Part shown: positions 32,434-44,230 of the stretch, piece by piece | Layout: each line of letters starts with the position of its first letter | Numbering within the stretch: the first letter of the stretch is position 1 | DNA from: Archegozetes longisetosus | Taxonomy: Eukaryota; Arthropoda; Arachnida; Sarcoptiformes; Trhypochthoniidae | Reading direction: 5' to 3' | Length of the DNA stretch: 64,000 nt | Assembly: GCA_018873245.2 (NCBI GenBank) | Contig: JAEMBT020000009.1 | Location: 1,054,001-1,118,000 of the forward strand | Position numbers and translations under genes: made by a program | The notes under the pieces: model-generated | Told to the model about the DNA's origin: nothing | Seen by the model: only the letters and a program-made list of their open reading frames with translations | The model's database searches: none

Positions 32434-34720
32434 ATGTCTCAGAATATATTGTTACGAAAAGTTTTAAAAACTAAGAATTATTGTTATTTACTCATCAACA
32501 ATACTTTAAACAATATCCTATTAAGAAATCTTCGTCGGTTATTCCTAATCCGAAATAATTCGTTAACGACTGCATTAACATCTCAAAATTTAGTGACCCG
32601 TGAGATTGATTTACCACTATATAAATTCGAGCATATCCATAAATACGATTTAAGTAACTATTTTATTAATACGAATCACAGTCAAAGACTTCAAAAATAT
32701 AAATGTTACGCACTCATACCTGGATGGTTGCCAACATTTTTCAATTTATAGCGTATTTGTTGAAACATGAAAACGGAAAAATTCCTATTCTTTATTCCAA
32801 TATGATTCAAGAAGTCGGAGGACTTACAGCTTATTATTATATAAGCGCTATTTTTAGTTTAATATTAACGCTGAAAATATTATATTTATTCAACTTCAGC
32901 AATCAAAAAGAATTTAAATGGTTTGAACTGATTAATGCACTGAAAACTGTTGATAATTTTAATATTTTACAGATTAATGATAGAAAAACTCTCCAAAAGT
33001 TTATCTATAAAATCAAGCTGATCAAACTTTTAATCAAATTGATGTTAGTTTTCAGTTCATTCGTTTTTTTAACTATATCTTTAGCAATTCTCAGTAGATT
33101 TTACAGTTTAAGTGAAATTTTAAAATATGGTATTTTTCCTTCAATACTACTTTGTGTTTGCGATGTCTTAATTTTAATATTTTTTCATAGTTTAATTTTT
33201 GATTAACCGGGAAGTTTTGTGGCACTCGGCCATAAAAATCGGGTGATAGTGCCATTTGATAGTACTTTATGAGACGAGTCCAAAAAGGTCACCACCATGA
33301 GGCTCCGCCCACTCGACATCGAACCACGCCCATTTTTATTTTAGCCACTCCCACCGACTCAACCCCCACAATATGGGTCTCAAAGGAAAGGTCTCAGTGA
33401 GTAGAATCCATTGGTAAACATCGCGTGATTATAGGATGCATACTTCCTGAAAAATTGACTAAAAACACTCCTATATTCTACGACCATATTGCAATACATT
33501 GAGAATTGACATTGTTGACCAAATCTGAGACAAGCCACTAGTTTGGTAATGTTAAATCCGACGTTTTTGTATGTAAACAAAGTCCGAATGATCTAACAAA
33601 ACATCCTATGTATATACAAATGTTAGAACAATTACAACATAAATCATCTCGAAGTCAACAATGTCAATTTTCGATGTATTGCAAAGAGAGTTCCGACCCA
33701 ATCTTTTAGGAATTATATACTAGATAGTGTGCTACTGTTAGAATAAAAGAGATCGGGTCGGAATCCTTGTGGCAACATTTTGGAATAAGTATTTGAAGTT
33801 TTTGAATTTTTCAATTATTGTTTCATATAGGGTTAATTGAGAATTTCACTCTATCGTTAAATACTCTTGATTGCCATCTCTTAATATGCAAAGTTTCATT
33901 AAATTATGTTTGCGCGTTTTTGAGTTATAAGCGTTTAAAGATTTTACATTTTTCGGTTTTGTCAGCTTCCCGTAGCACTTTTTTGAAATTTCTTCAGCTA
34001 TTTTGCTTCACTAGTGACCCTCAAGGTTCACACCAAATTTGATCAAAATTGGTTGATGGGCCGATTCTCTATGGAAGTACGGAAAACTTCTTTTTATCTT
34101 GATCAACAGTGTCAATTCTCGATGTATTGCAATATGGTCGTAGAATATAGGAGTGTTTTTAGTCAATTTCTCAGGAAGTATGCATCCTACAATCACGCGA
34201 TCTTTACCAATGGACTCTACTCACTGAGACCTTTCCTTTGAGACCCATATTGTGGGGGTGAAGTCAGTGGGAGTGGCTAAAATAAAAATGGGCGTGGTTC
34301 GATGTTGGGTGGGCGGAGATTCATGGTGGTGACCTTTTTGGACTCGTCTCATAAAGTACTATCGAATGGCACCATCATCAGATTTTTATGGTCTAGTGCC
34401 ACAAAACTTCCCGGTTAACCTAATTTTTTTTCTATATTGTTACAAATTATTGCATAATTAGATTCAAAATATTGAATGTAAACATTGAAACACAACTAAA
34501 AAAATTGATGGTAGACTTCTCATCTTTGGATAAATTAATGCGAGAACACAATAATATTTGTCGAACCACTTCTTATAACAAATTTTGAAGTAAATACTAC
34601 TTTGCTCTTACCTACACTCTAATTTCTATTAATTTGATATTTGTGGCAAATATTTTTTGAAAAATTAATGATATGTTATGCCCTTCAGGTTCGAGATCAT
34701 AAACCTAAACGCATAACTGG
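32434..34720 (+). pseudogene. Gustatory-receptor-like pseudogene 4, split by a fold-back element
   Basis: Frame 1 (32434-32751) gives an N-terminal region without membrane segments; at about 32705 the membrane part continues in another frame (32703-33206) with segments such as GLTAYYYISAIFSLILTLKI, LIKLMLVFSSFVFLTISLAI and ILLCVCDVLILIFFHSL. A TTAA-flanked fold-back element follows (33207-34414). Receptor sequence resumes at about 34425: FYIVTNYCIIRFKILNVNIE, then LDKLMREHNNICRTTSYNKF, a stop, and SKYYFALTYTLISINLIF, matching EILRSHNNICHMIEQ and YWCKYLTITFSLYTAIICFL of the GR gene at 39305-43180. The last part lies in the left arm of the hairpin at 34494-35069. A frameshift, the insertion and stops make it dead. 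Confidence 0.7.
33203..34418. mobile_element. TTAA-flanked fold-back element
   Basis: The duplicated TTAA (33203-33206 and 34415-34418) brackets inverted ends 'ccgggaagttttgtgg' and their complement. Arms of about 320 bp are highly similar (for example 'gacgagtccaaaaaggtcac' against 'gtgacctttttggactcgtc'). TTAA duplication is typical of piggyBac and Kolobok superfamilies. No transposase is present. A small nested inverted pair, 'tccgacccaatctttta' and 'taaaagagatcgggtcgga' (about 33694-33761), looks like an independent MITE inside it. Confidence 0.75.
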
Positions 34721-35069
34721 GACTAAATTTAATTATTTATCCAGAATTCTGAAACAAATATTCTATTAAAATCTTTGCAATCAAACAAAGTCTAATATTA
34801 CTAAGATTTTAATAGAATATTTGTTTCAGAATTCTGGATAAATAATTAAATTTAGTCCCAGTTATGCGTTTAGGTTTATGATCTCGAACCTGAAGGGCAT
34901 AACATATCATTAATTTTTCAAAAAATATTTGCCACATAAATATCAAATTAATAGAAATTAGAGTGTAGGTAAGAGCAAAGTAGTATTTACTTCAAAATTT
35001 GTTATAAGAAGTGGTTCGACAAATATTATTGTGAAAGATGAGAAGTCTACCATCAATTTTTAGTTGGTA
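34494..35069. repeat. Long hairpin A, containing GR exon sequence
   Basis: Left arm about 34494-34775, right arm 34803-35069, loop 34776-34802 (27 nt). The arms are almost identical in inverse; the right arm lacks 19 nt present at 34528-34546 and differs by a few other bases. The left arm includes receptor codons of GR pseudogene 4. The loop begins tgcaatcaaacaaagtc and ends aatattact; nearly the same loop closes hairpin B. A transcript would form a roughly 260-bp duplex. No terminal repeats, transposase or target duplication were found. Confidence 0.85.
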
Positions 35070-35070
35070 A

Positions 35071-35372
35071 ACTTTAAATATGTTTAAAACATTTTTATGT
35101 ATCAATCAAATAATGAAATCACGTCTAAACATCAAGTCATGTTATATTTCCTTATCTATTTGTTATTAAATATTATTTTAAATACCTATAATTAAAAAAA
35201 TAAAAGATTGCAATCAAACAAAGTCCAATATTACTATCTTTTATTTTTTTAATTATATGTATTTAAAATAATATTTAATAACAAATAGATAAGGAAATAT
35301 AACATGACTTGATGTTTAGACATGATTTCATTATTTGATTGATACATAAAAATGTTTTAAACATATTTAAAG
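35071..35372. repeat. Long hairpin B with the same loop as hairpin A
   Basis: Left arm about 35071-35207, right arm 35237-35372, loop 35208-35236 (29 nt). The 137-bp arms differ at about two or three positions only. The stem is AT-rich and unrelated to hairpin A, but the loop has the same core (tgcaatcaaacaaagtc, one varied base, aatattact) in the same orientation. Hairpin B begins where hairpin A ends. Confidence 0.85.
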
Positions 35373-36534
35373 GTTTTCACATATTAAAAGATCTTTACTT
35401 CTTACACTTTTCCACTTTCACTTAGAAGCGTAATGAGGTCCTCTCCTCGAAGCCTACGCCCAAAGACTGAGTCTACCAGATTTTTAACATATCGTATATA
35501 AACAAAATAGATCTGAATTGTTATTCTTTTTAAATATTCACCGCATTTCATAGCAAACGTTAATACAATGATAACCTTGAAAGCATTAGTAAAGCATTAC
35601 ATAAAATATAATGCATTTTAAAGATAACTGTTTTAAAAGAATGAAAAACTGATTTAAAATCAGAGAATTTATATCTGCATAACAGATATTTGCGTTCATA
35701 GTCAGTTTATAATTCTTTATACATACAATGCTTTTTCAATTATTACTAAACATAAGAACTTCTTTGGTTTTCAATCAGTCCATAAAGTCGTTTAATCTCT
35801 TGAACAAACTTTACGTGAAATCGATGATTTTACTGAATCATGAGAGAAAAATTAAGGTTTGTTAGTACTAATATTGTAGCTTAATTTTATTGTACATTAA
35901 ATGAAAGCTTTTTATTTAGCTATTTAATTTAATAGAAAGAGCGAGCGCTAAATATAGATTGATTCGATTTTCATGTGGCGATCAATTTTTTATGACTCCA
36001 TACATTTCATTAAAAGTAAGAACGATTCAGTTTAACTTATATCAATATTATAGAATAATCATTATGATATTCTTTCAAATGATTCTAGTACTTGGTCGCT
36101 TTTACCTACTCACACATAAATTTGCTAATCTTTTAAAGCATTACCAATGATTATGAGTTCTCATAATTAATAAGTACATTTTATATAAGCTCTCAAAGTT
36201 TTTAAGTTAGAAATATACTATCGTTTCAATTATTATGGATAATATATTAAATAAAGGAAGTGTAAGCGAATGAGTTACAGGATTTAAATCTAGTATAACT
36301 CCGTTGGCTTCCAAAAAAAATTTAGAACTTTTTTACATAAATTAAATCAATTATTCTTCTAATGATTTTATTAATGAAGGATTTTGAAATACTAAAACAA
36401 TTATTTTATAATTTTTAAACTCTCACAATAAACTGTTTTGTGCCAGTATTTAAAGAATAAATTCGGAAATTATTTATACTTAAAATTGAATAATTTTGAT
36501 AATTTTTATATTATAAATAAAGTAACTAATCTAC
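35373..36534. other. AT-rich region, one weak reading frame
   Basis: A plus-strand frame at 35959-36150 contains one hydrophobic stretch (IIIMIFFQMILVLGRFYLL) and could be a remnant of a receptor, but I cannot align it to the GR genes here. Nothing else was recognised. Confidence 0.3.
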
Positions 36535-37529
36535 AGTCGTTTGGAAAACTCCGAGAAGTGGTTTTTGAGCATTCTATACCCCTAAACGTCAGACAATTTG
36601 GATGAAATTTTTTATGAATCGACCCTGGGTTGTCAAGAACATTCTCACAAAGCCGCTAATCAAAATTCCCAAAAGTATCTACCTAATCCATGTAAACGTC
36701 TACGGAATTAACTGAAAATTGAATTCGAGTTTTGACAATTGGAATAGAAACTATTTTAAAAATAAGTGAATACATGTATTTTTGTTTGACCTAAAGACTC
36801 CTTATTTAGTAATTGTAGCGTATTAAACTTGAAATTCTGATAATTTCATTTGAGCGTAACTTTCGAAACAAGAGCCAGAACTACTTGAAAATGGTATCAA
36901 ATTGGAGGTATTTTAAAGCCCTTCTTTGAACAATCGGCAAATTTGCTTGTATATGCAAATTTCCTATTTGTAATCAAAATAATGTGGTTTTATGATTTTG
37001 TTTATGGTTTTCGGTTGAAAATACAGTAACTATACTCATAAATGTTTAATAAAGTAATGCTTAATGAATTTTTGTACTAAAGTTAATTGGCTTATTAAAT
37101 TTTCAATTTTGTAAATCAAATTTCAAAGATTAACCAATTTTCTGATAAAGCTTTAGGATACCTCCAATTTGATACCATTTTCAAGTAGTTCTGGCTCTTA
37201 TTTCAAAAGTTACGCTTAAATGAAATTATCAGAATTTCAAGTTTAATACACTACAATTACTAAATAAGGAGTCTTTAGGTCAAACAAAAATACATGTATT
37301 CAATTATTTTTAAAGTAGTTTTGATTCCAATTGTCAGAACTCGAATTCAAATTTCAGTTAATTCTGTACACGTTTACATGGATTAGATAGGTACTTTTGT
37401 GAATTTTGATTAGCGGCTTTGTGAGAATGTTCTTGACAATCCAGAGTTTATTCATAAAAATTTCATCGAAATTGACTAACGTTTAGGGGTATAGAATGCT
37501 CAAACCCACCCGAAGTTTTCCAAACGACT
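36535..37529. mobile_element. Fold-back element with arms of about 375 bp
   Basis: The outer ends 'agtcgtttggaaaactccg' and their complement, and arms 36535-36912 and 37155-37529, match in inverse along their whole length, for example 'ccatgtaaacgtctacgg' against 'gtacacgtttacatgg'. The unique centre is about 240 bp. No coding sequence. Confidence 0.75.
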
Positions 37530-37756
37530 TTACAATTCATCAAAACTAAAACGAAGCAGTGTTTTACTTTTATATAGTAAAAAATCGTATATTCATTAAA
37601 ATCTCTGAGTAATAAAATACTCGGGGAAAATATTGATAAAAGTGTTGATTTTTCAAACTTTAAGTAAAATAAAATACAAAATGACTAATGCAATAGCACT
37701 GCCAACTATAAGGCATGTCATCATTCATATAAAAAATGACCCTAAATGCATTGAAA

Positions 37757-38215
37757 GGTTCCACGTCTTTGCTTCCAAAACATTCACTTCCAACGTCTTT
37801 ACTTCCAATACCTCTACGTCCAAAGACTTTAAATACAGTTAGTTCCGAAATACTCAATGAAAACTTCAATGAAAACTTCAATGAGATATTCTGCATTGTG
37901 TGCAAACCGGACAGAATTTAATAGAGTACACCATAAATCATTTCAGTTTAATAAGATTTAGTACGATTTAGTGCAGTTTAATTAATTACATATATCGTAA
38001 GGATTCAATGTTATTCATTAGAGTCCATCTCAATCAAGTAAAATTCAATAATACAGTTATTTTCACATCAAACCTGTTCCATTCTGTTGATTTCAGTTTG
38101 AATTTATTTTAAAGTTTTTATTGAATATTTTGAAACTAACTACATTTAAAGTCGTTGGACGTAGAGGTATTGGAAGTAAAGACGCATTGGAAGTAAAGAC
38201 GTGCTAAGACTTCAA
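37757..38215. mobile_element. Element with 15-bp phrase repeats at both ends, family 'cgtctttacttccaa'
   Basis: The left end carries several copies of a phrase like cgtctttacttccaa (37762-37825). The right end carries it in inverse (ttggaagtaaagacg, 38165-38202). The long inverted repeat includes 'tacctctacgtccaaagac' on the left. Architecture matches the 9-bp-TSD elements, but I could not find a clean duplication. The overlapping short frames are translations of the repeats. Confidence 0.6.
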
Positions 38216-39236
38216 AGTATAGAGAAATCTATTTTTATATAATAGTTTACTAAACATTGCTAAGGATCAATCATTTTTTATCAACTGTTCAAAGTCAATA
38301 TTATCTATCAGCTTAGATAAAGTAATAAATTTTAGGTCAATTACATTTCACATTAAAATATAGACATAATGTTTATGATAAGAACTTGAGAAACCAAATT
38401 TTATACAACCAAAATATAATGAAATACGAATACTCAATTAATTTAATAATTTTTTTAAAAACACTTTATATTATGTTTAATGTTTGCCAATTCAACTGAT
38501 GGATAGTTTAAGTTCTAACTCTTTACTTAAACTTAATATTGAGTTAAATCTATAGCCTATAAAGTAAAGGACAGTGCTTTACTGAGCAATATATATAATA
38601 ATTACTGTATTATTTGAGAGAATATTACCTGAAATAAATTTCATATTTACTTTAATACTGTGAAGTTTAAATTTGAAAACTGCTCCTATCACAACTTATG
38701 ACTTAACATTAAATGAAAGTACTCTAAAAGTGCTGACTGTGAAGGTCAGAGTTTAAAATTAATGAAAATCTGACCAAAAAATTTTGATCCACGATATATC
38801 TCTACTTTTTGATGAATTAATTATATTCTAATTTTACTTAAGTTGCCTAAATTTATTCATTATTGTATTCGAGAAGTATTTTCCATTATTTATCACAGAA
38901 ATAATGCAAAAGTTTCATGAATTAGAACAATTAATTAGAAATTTGAAGCTTTCGTAGCTATAAAAATAGCTTAAATTCTCGATGAGTGGAAAATAGGAAA
39001 TTTACTGGTTGAGATTAATTATTTTGATGAGTATTCATAATTTTTATGTTGAAATCTACTCATCAACTTTAACTGGTGACTATGTATTAGACTGACATGA
39101 ATTACAGTTTAGATAGCATATATAAAGTTTAATCGTATTTCTGAAGTTGTAGAATATTGCTATGAGTGAGTGGTCTACAAAATTTAAGTATCATCTAAAA
39201 CGATCAAACCATAACTGAACTCTTCTCTTATTGGAA
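38216..39236. other. Region upstream of the four-exon GR gene
   Basis: AT-rich and featureless by eye; presumably includes the promoter and perhaps an undetected N-terminal exon of the following gene. Confidence 0.35.
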
Positions 39237-39304
39237 ATGTACGAAACAACAGTTAAAGCGAAATCTCCTGTAAAGGGACAGGATTTCAATATAAGCGGTG
39301 GATT

Positions 39305-42300
39305 TTGGAATACTGGACTAGAAACTACCACAAGACAAACAATTTCGTAAATAAATTTTGGCGTTTATTTCAATTCTATAAGTTTCTAATTCTTTTAAGA
39401 ATATTAAAGATATTCATACTAGAAAAAGATGTTAACAAGAATAAGCGTTTGCATGTCTATTTGGGGACTTTTTCCAACTATATGGGAGGTCCGCCTACTT
39501 ATACAGAAATAGTTGCCTTCTTTTGGACTATTTCAGAAATAGTTATGTATCAGTACTGCATATGTCGCCCGAGGAAAGAGTTTTCATGGCTCAAATTATT
39601 TGTGTTTCTCAATCAAACTAAAATTGAAGGTATTTTAATCTAGCTTTAATTTTTGAATTTCAAAAGCTCAACAAATTCTGAATAATTGTAAAGTTTGATA
39701 TAAAAATCTAAGCAATTCATTATGAGAAAAAGTACTTACTGAACAAAAGTTACTTTTAAATTAGATTTGGGATATTATATAGCTCCGAGAACTATGGGCT
39801 TAGCAGAAGACAAGTGTTTGAAACTGAAAAGAAGAGCAAGAATTGCATTTACGATAGCTTCACAATACATATCGCAAATATACACCGGATTTATGTTCAT
39901 AATCACTGTTATATTCTACATCAACTACGACTTGAGTGATTTCTTGATTTATGGCATTCCCTGGGTCATAGCGTGGGGAATATGGACATATGTTGGATGT
40001 ATTATTGTCTATTGGATGCCCTCTTACTTCTACGTCTTGTGTTATTATATTAAACTACGTCTGATTTCAGTTAATGAAGATCTGAAAAAATTCAATAAAT
40101 ATAGTCGGAGACTGGGTAATCACGAAAGGTATATACCATTCTTCAATCCAAATGTTATTAAAACTGTTTTGAAAATTATGTTTAGATTTAATGAGTAAAA
40201 CATAGCACCAATTTTAATTCAATCATATGAATGCGAGAAATAAAGAAAAGCCTTAGAAATGAGGAGCACACCTAATAAAACAATTTTTACTGTTTATGCA
40301 TAGAACAACTTATTAATTCATGAGTTTAAAGGTTCCCTCTTTTCAACTCTTAAACTTCGATATAAGATAAGGTATTATTAGACTAACGAGTGAAAAATAT
40401 AACAAAACATTCAAACTTTGTAAAAGTGAATTTAAACATAAGTTTCAATAAAAATGAATTACGAAAAAAGCATAATTTGCTATTTAGTCATAAGTAAAAG
40501 ATTTGTACTTTTTATTCTAATAAGTTCGAAAAACATTGAGTCAAAATAAAATTTCACTTTTCTTATCAGATTCTAATACTTTCAATTATGATTAACTCAA
40601 TTTTAGGTATATTTATAATATTCTTAGGTCATTATGTTAAGGCTTTTCTTCATTTCTCGCATTCATATTCTAAACAAACATCTCCACGTTTTTCATGTTC
40701 ATTATGATGAAAACTTCATTTGAAACAATAATTGTTAGTTAGAGGGAAGCGATTCGGTAGATAAAATTTTTGAAATAAGGTATTGTACACCTATATATTA
40801 TTAACCAGGATAACTTAAGAAGTAAAAAAGTCTCTGGCTTCGCTCCTCTAGGACCCACCTGAAACCCCGCCCACCAAAACTTTTAGCAACGCCCATAAAA
40901 ATTATCTCATTTTAATCCATATGACATACAAATACAATATATATAAGGATTTTCGGAAAGTTCCAGCGGCTTTCGTAGATGTATTTTGCACGTTCTATTT
41001 GAACGGTTTAAAAATTAATTACAAATCGATTCCATTTCTCAATTGAAAGAACAGATATTTGTCTTCAAATTTTTGTCAAAATATTTTTGTTATTTGTGTC
41101 CAAACGATGTCAGACCGAACTCCCGATAAGACTCACATACGTCACTATATGTTATACGAATTCAATCGTGGATCAAATGCCACAGAGGCTGCCAATAATA
41201 TCAATGCCACTTATGGCCAAGTCATTAGTACCCGTACTTGCCAAGAATGGTTCAGTCGATTCCGTTCCGGTGACTAGAACCTAGATGACCGTCCGAGAAG
41301 TGGCCAACCCTTAATTGTGAACAACGACGTCCTGACGGCTCTGATCGTTCCGTTGGGGACATGTCGTCGATAATGACGGAAATCATATAATTGATTAAAA
41401 TTTTTTCACTTCTTTTTAAAATACAATTAAATATTTGATAACAACCCGCTGGAACTTTCCGAAAATCCTTATATAACACTTATGTTAAAATTCACTTAAG
41501 GAACAGAGCTATGATTGCTTAAAAGTTTAGTTTTCACAACGTTTTAGAAATTAGTATCTCAAGAATGAGGGTAATATACGATGAGGATTTACTAAGATCT
41601 TTCAATTATCATTGACTATGACATACTATAAAGTCAAGGTTATACAATATCAATAACATTTTTAGTTTATAAATTATGGCTTTATTATTTTAAGATTTAT
41701 TAATATAATTAGGTAATTTTAAAATTTCAATAATTAAAAATTATGGCTCATTTGACCTATAATTTATGACTTATGATTATATGAAATTTATCTCATATCG
41801 CTGCTTCTTTCTATTCCTTGTATAAGTTGCAATATTTACATAAATTATGTCAATTATATATTTAAACTTATGAAACATTAAAATATCATATTAGCTGTGT
41901 AGATTATAGAGCATATTAAAAATGACTTGAAATTCTTAACTTTTGACTATTTTGTAATATTTTCAATCTCGTTGAAATTATATGAATATCATATTTCAAG
42001 TCCTTTTGAGTTGCTTCTAATTTACACAACTAATTCATGGAATTAAGATTTTATAAGTTTAGATATATAATTAACATAATTTATGTAAATATTGCAAACT
42101 TATATATAGAGATAGAAAAAGCAGCTATATGAGACAAGCTTCGATTATGTATGATTATGACATTAAAATGTTGTTGATATTGTATGGTCTTGACTTTGTG
42201 GTATGTTATAGTCAATGATGTTTAAAAGATCTTAGTAAAACTCCATCAAATTCCTCCTCCTATTCTTGAGATATCAATTTTTAAAAAGTGGTAAAACAAA

Positions 42301-43180
42301 CCTTAAGCAATTATAGCTCCATCCCTTAAGTGAATTTCAGCATAAGTGTTATATATGTTTATCTATATGTCATAAGAACTAAAATGATGTAACTTTTATG
42401 AGCGTAGCTAAAAATTTTTTGGTAGGCGTGGTTTCAGGTGGGTCCTAGAGGGGCGAACCAGAGACTTTTACTCCTTAAGTTATTCTGATCAATAAATATA
42501 GGTGTATAATACCTTATTTCAAAGATTTGAACTACCCGAATCGTTCTCTTCGAACCATAATTGCCTTATATTTTTCCTAAAGATTCAAATAAAGTAATTT
42601 AATTAAACATGACTTAAACTTCAAAAACCATTCTGTTATCAATTTGAGGAATTGAAACATTTAATAAACCATTTCCAACTTCGAAAATCTAGAGACAATA
42701 TGATGGTCGAAATACTGAGAAGTCATAACAATATTTGTCACATGATCGAACAAAGCAACAAGTATTGGTGCAAATATTTGACCATAACTTTCAGTCTCTA
42801 CACAGCCATCATCTGCTTCCTGCTATTCTTCTTAGTTGTAGCAACAGTTCCGTGGTATACATATCTTCAATACGGGGTTATATTTTCTGGACATGCTATT
42901 ATTCTGTTGATAATTACATACTCAGCTGCAATTGTTTGGGCAGAAAGTAATAAAACTTTCAGGCTATTGATAGAGTCAAGAAATATTCCGCTTTCGATCG
43001 GAGTTAAAATTAAGGTAACTTTTCATTGCATGCAAACAAACTCAAAAATATTTAAAATGCCTTAATCATAAACTCTGTTTTACGAATCAGTGGATGACTT
43101 ATTTGGAGAAAACCAAAGTAAATAGACAAGGATTCAAATTAATAACAGGACAACTATTGTCTACTCAAACCTTTCACGAG
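39305..43180 (+). CDS. Gustatory-receptor-like gene with transposon-filled intron (possibly incomplete)
   Basis: My model is join(39305..39629, 39765..40128, 42693..43014, 43091..43180), 367 aa, and every junction keeps the frame. Exon 1: FWRLFQFYKFLILLRILKIF, then LHVYLGTFSNYMGG. The junction codon yields KIE-DLGYYIAPRTMG. Exon 2: two membrane segments, then CYYIKLRLISVNEDLKKFNK. A phase-2 intron of 2,564 bp joins NHE-RDNMMVEILRSHNNI. Exon 3: YWCKYLTITFSLYTAIICFL, then YLQYGVIFSGHAIILLIITY, ending VKIK|gtaact. Exon 4: MTYLEKTKVNRQGFKLITG, ending FHE|gtaaat. The IK| and exon 4 splice positions match the GR gene at 17921. Uncertain points: the true start (a frame-shifted ATG at 39237 lies upstream) and the last exon with segment seven, which I could not find. 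The long intron holds a fold-back element and a mariner MITE. Intact coding pieces suggest a live or very recently lost gene. Confidence 0.6.
40742..42550. mobile_element. Fold-back element in a GR intron
   Basis: Outer ends 'agggaagcgattcggtag' and, on the complement, 'agagaacgattcgggtag'. Arms include 'ctaggacccacctgaaacc' (about 40848-40866) against 'ggtttcaggtgggtcctag' (about 42429-42447), and internally 'attgactatgacatac' against 'gtatgttatagtcaat'. The left arm carries a nested mariner MITE at 40940-41476. No transposase of its own. Confidence 0.65.
40940..41476 (+). mobile_element. Internally deleted mariner (MITE) with 30-bp ends
   Basis: Perfect inverted ends of about 29-30 bp ('tataaggattttcggaaagt' and onward, 40942 on) with TA at both borders. 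It contains only the N-terminal transposase part: the frame at 41108-41277 reads KTHIRHYMLYEFNRGSNATE and CQEWFSRFRSGD, the paired helix-turn-helix region of mariner transposases, then a stop and DDRPRSGQP. The catalytic domain is deleted. Perfect ends indicate recent activity in trans. Confidence 0.8.
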
Positions 43181-43412
43181 GTAAATATACAACTAAAAAC
43201 ATTGATCCTCGGTATTTACTAGAGTAAAGTGATGCTAAAGGACGAATCCAAGGAGCTATTCACTTATCTAAAAAGTATATCTAATAACAGAAAGTACATT
43301 ATGTACATGTATTAATAGCTGTCATAGAAAATATGCTCCCAAAGCATAGAAACGAGCGGTCCATCATGCACTATCCGCATCTATCGCAGAACATTAAGTT
43401 TTGGGGCCTATT

Positions 43413-44230
43413 TTCGTTATGCCTAAAACAATTTTATAAATACAGTCAATATGTATAGTCAAACTCAAAAAAGCGTTAAGCTTATCACTTACTAATATAA
43501 TATTAGATATGAGTTAATTTTTACTTTGACCTACCACTTTGTGTACTGGACATAATTAAAAATAACGTTTTGACGATATCACTTTATTATTCGATCAAAA
43601 CATGATTCCAAAAGCATTATCCAAATGTACTTTTGAAATCGACGTTTGATAAGAAACTGCACTTTGATAGACATGAGGATTGTCTCCTTTTTAGCTCTTT
43701 TACTAATAGATCAATTTAAAGTCTTTATCTGTACAGATAAATTCAAAAGTTTCTAAACGGGTTTGTCAATAAAAATACTGAATAGGAGATGATTCTCATA
43801 TCTATCAAAGTATAGTTTCTTACCAAACTTCGATTTCAAAGATATATTAGAACAATGCTTTTGGAATCATGCTTCGACCTTATAAAATAAAACGAATTGA
43901 AGCCAGATCATCGGACGTTATCTAAAATAAATTTAAGATGAATTTCATGCATTTCTTGTTAGTCCAGCACTCTAAGTGATAGACGAAAGTAAAAACGAAC
44001 TCTAGACTTGAGGTTCGTGTCTTCGTAATGGTAAGAGATTTTTGCAAATTATTTCAATAAATTTTGGCATAAAACAGTTGAAAATTAACACATTTGATAT
44101 TATATCGATAAGAGATGAATTCAATACTTTTTGAATTAGACTTATGTGAATGTATAGCATTAAATCTATGCTTTACACATAAGTATATATCTATCAATTT
44201 TGTTCAACTGTTTTAGGCATAGCACATTTG
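43413..44230. mobile_element. Fold-back element, nested arms
   Basis: Outer inverted pair 'ttatgcctaaaacaatttta' (about 43419) and 'aactgttttaggcatagc' (about 44204-44222). Inner inverted pair 'catgattccaaaagcattat' (about 43602) and 'caatgcttttggaatcatgc' (about 43853), whose arms continue for about 85 bp each. No coding sequence. Confidence 0.5.

Noticed and set aside
33380..34241. Several short frames on both strands with the same peptide (QCQFSMYCNMVVEYRSVF)
   Set aside because: They are the two arms of one fold-back element read in both directions, not genes.
37633..37921. Frames rich in threonine and serine (TSNVFTSNTSTSKDF)
   Set aside because: Translation of the cgtctttacttccaa repeats.
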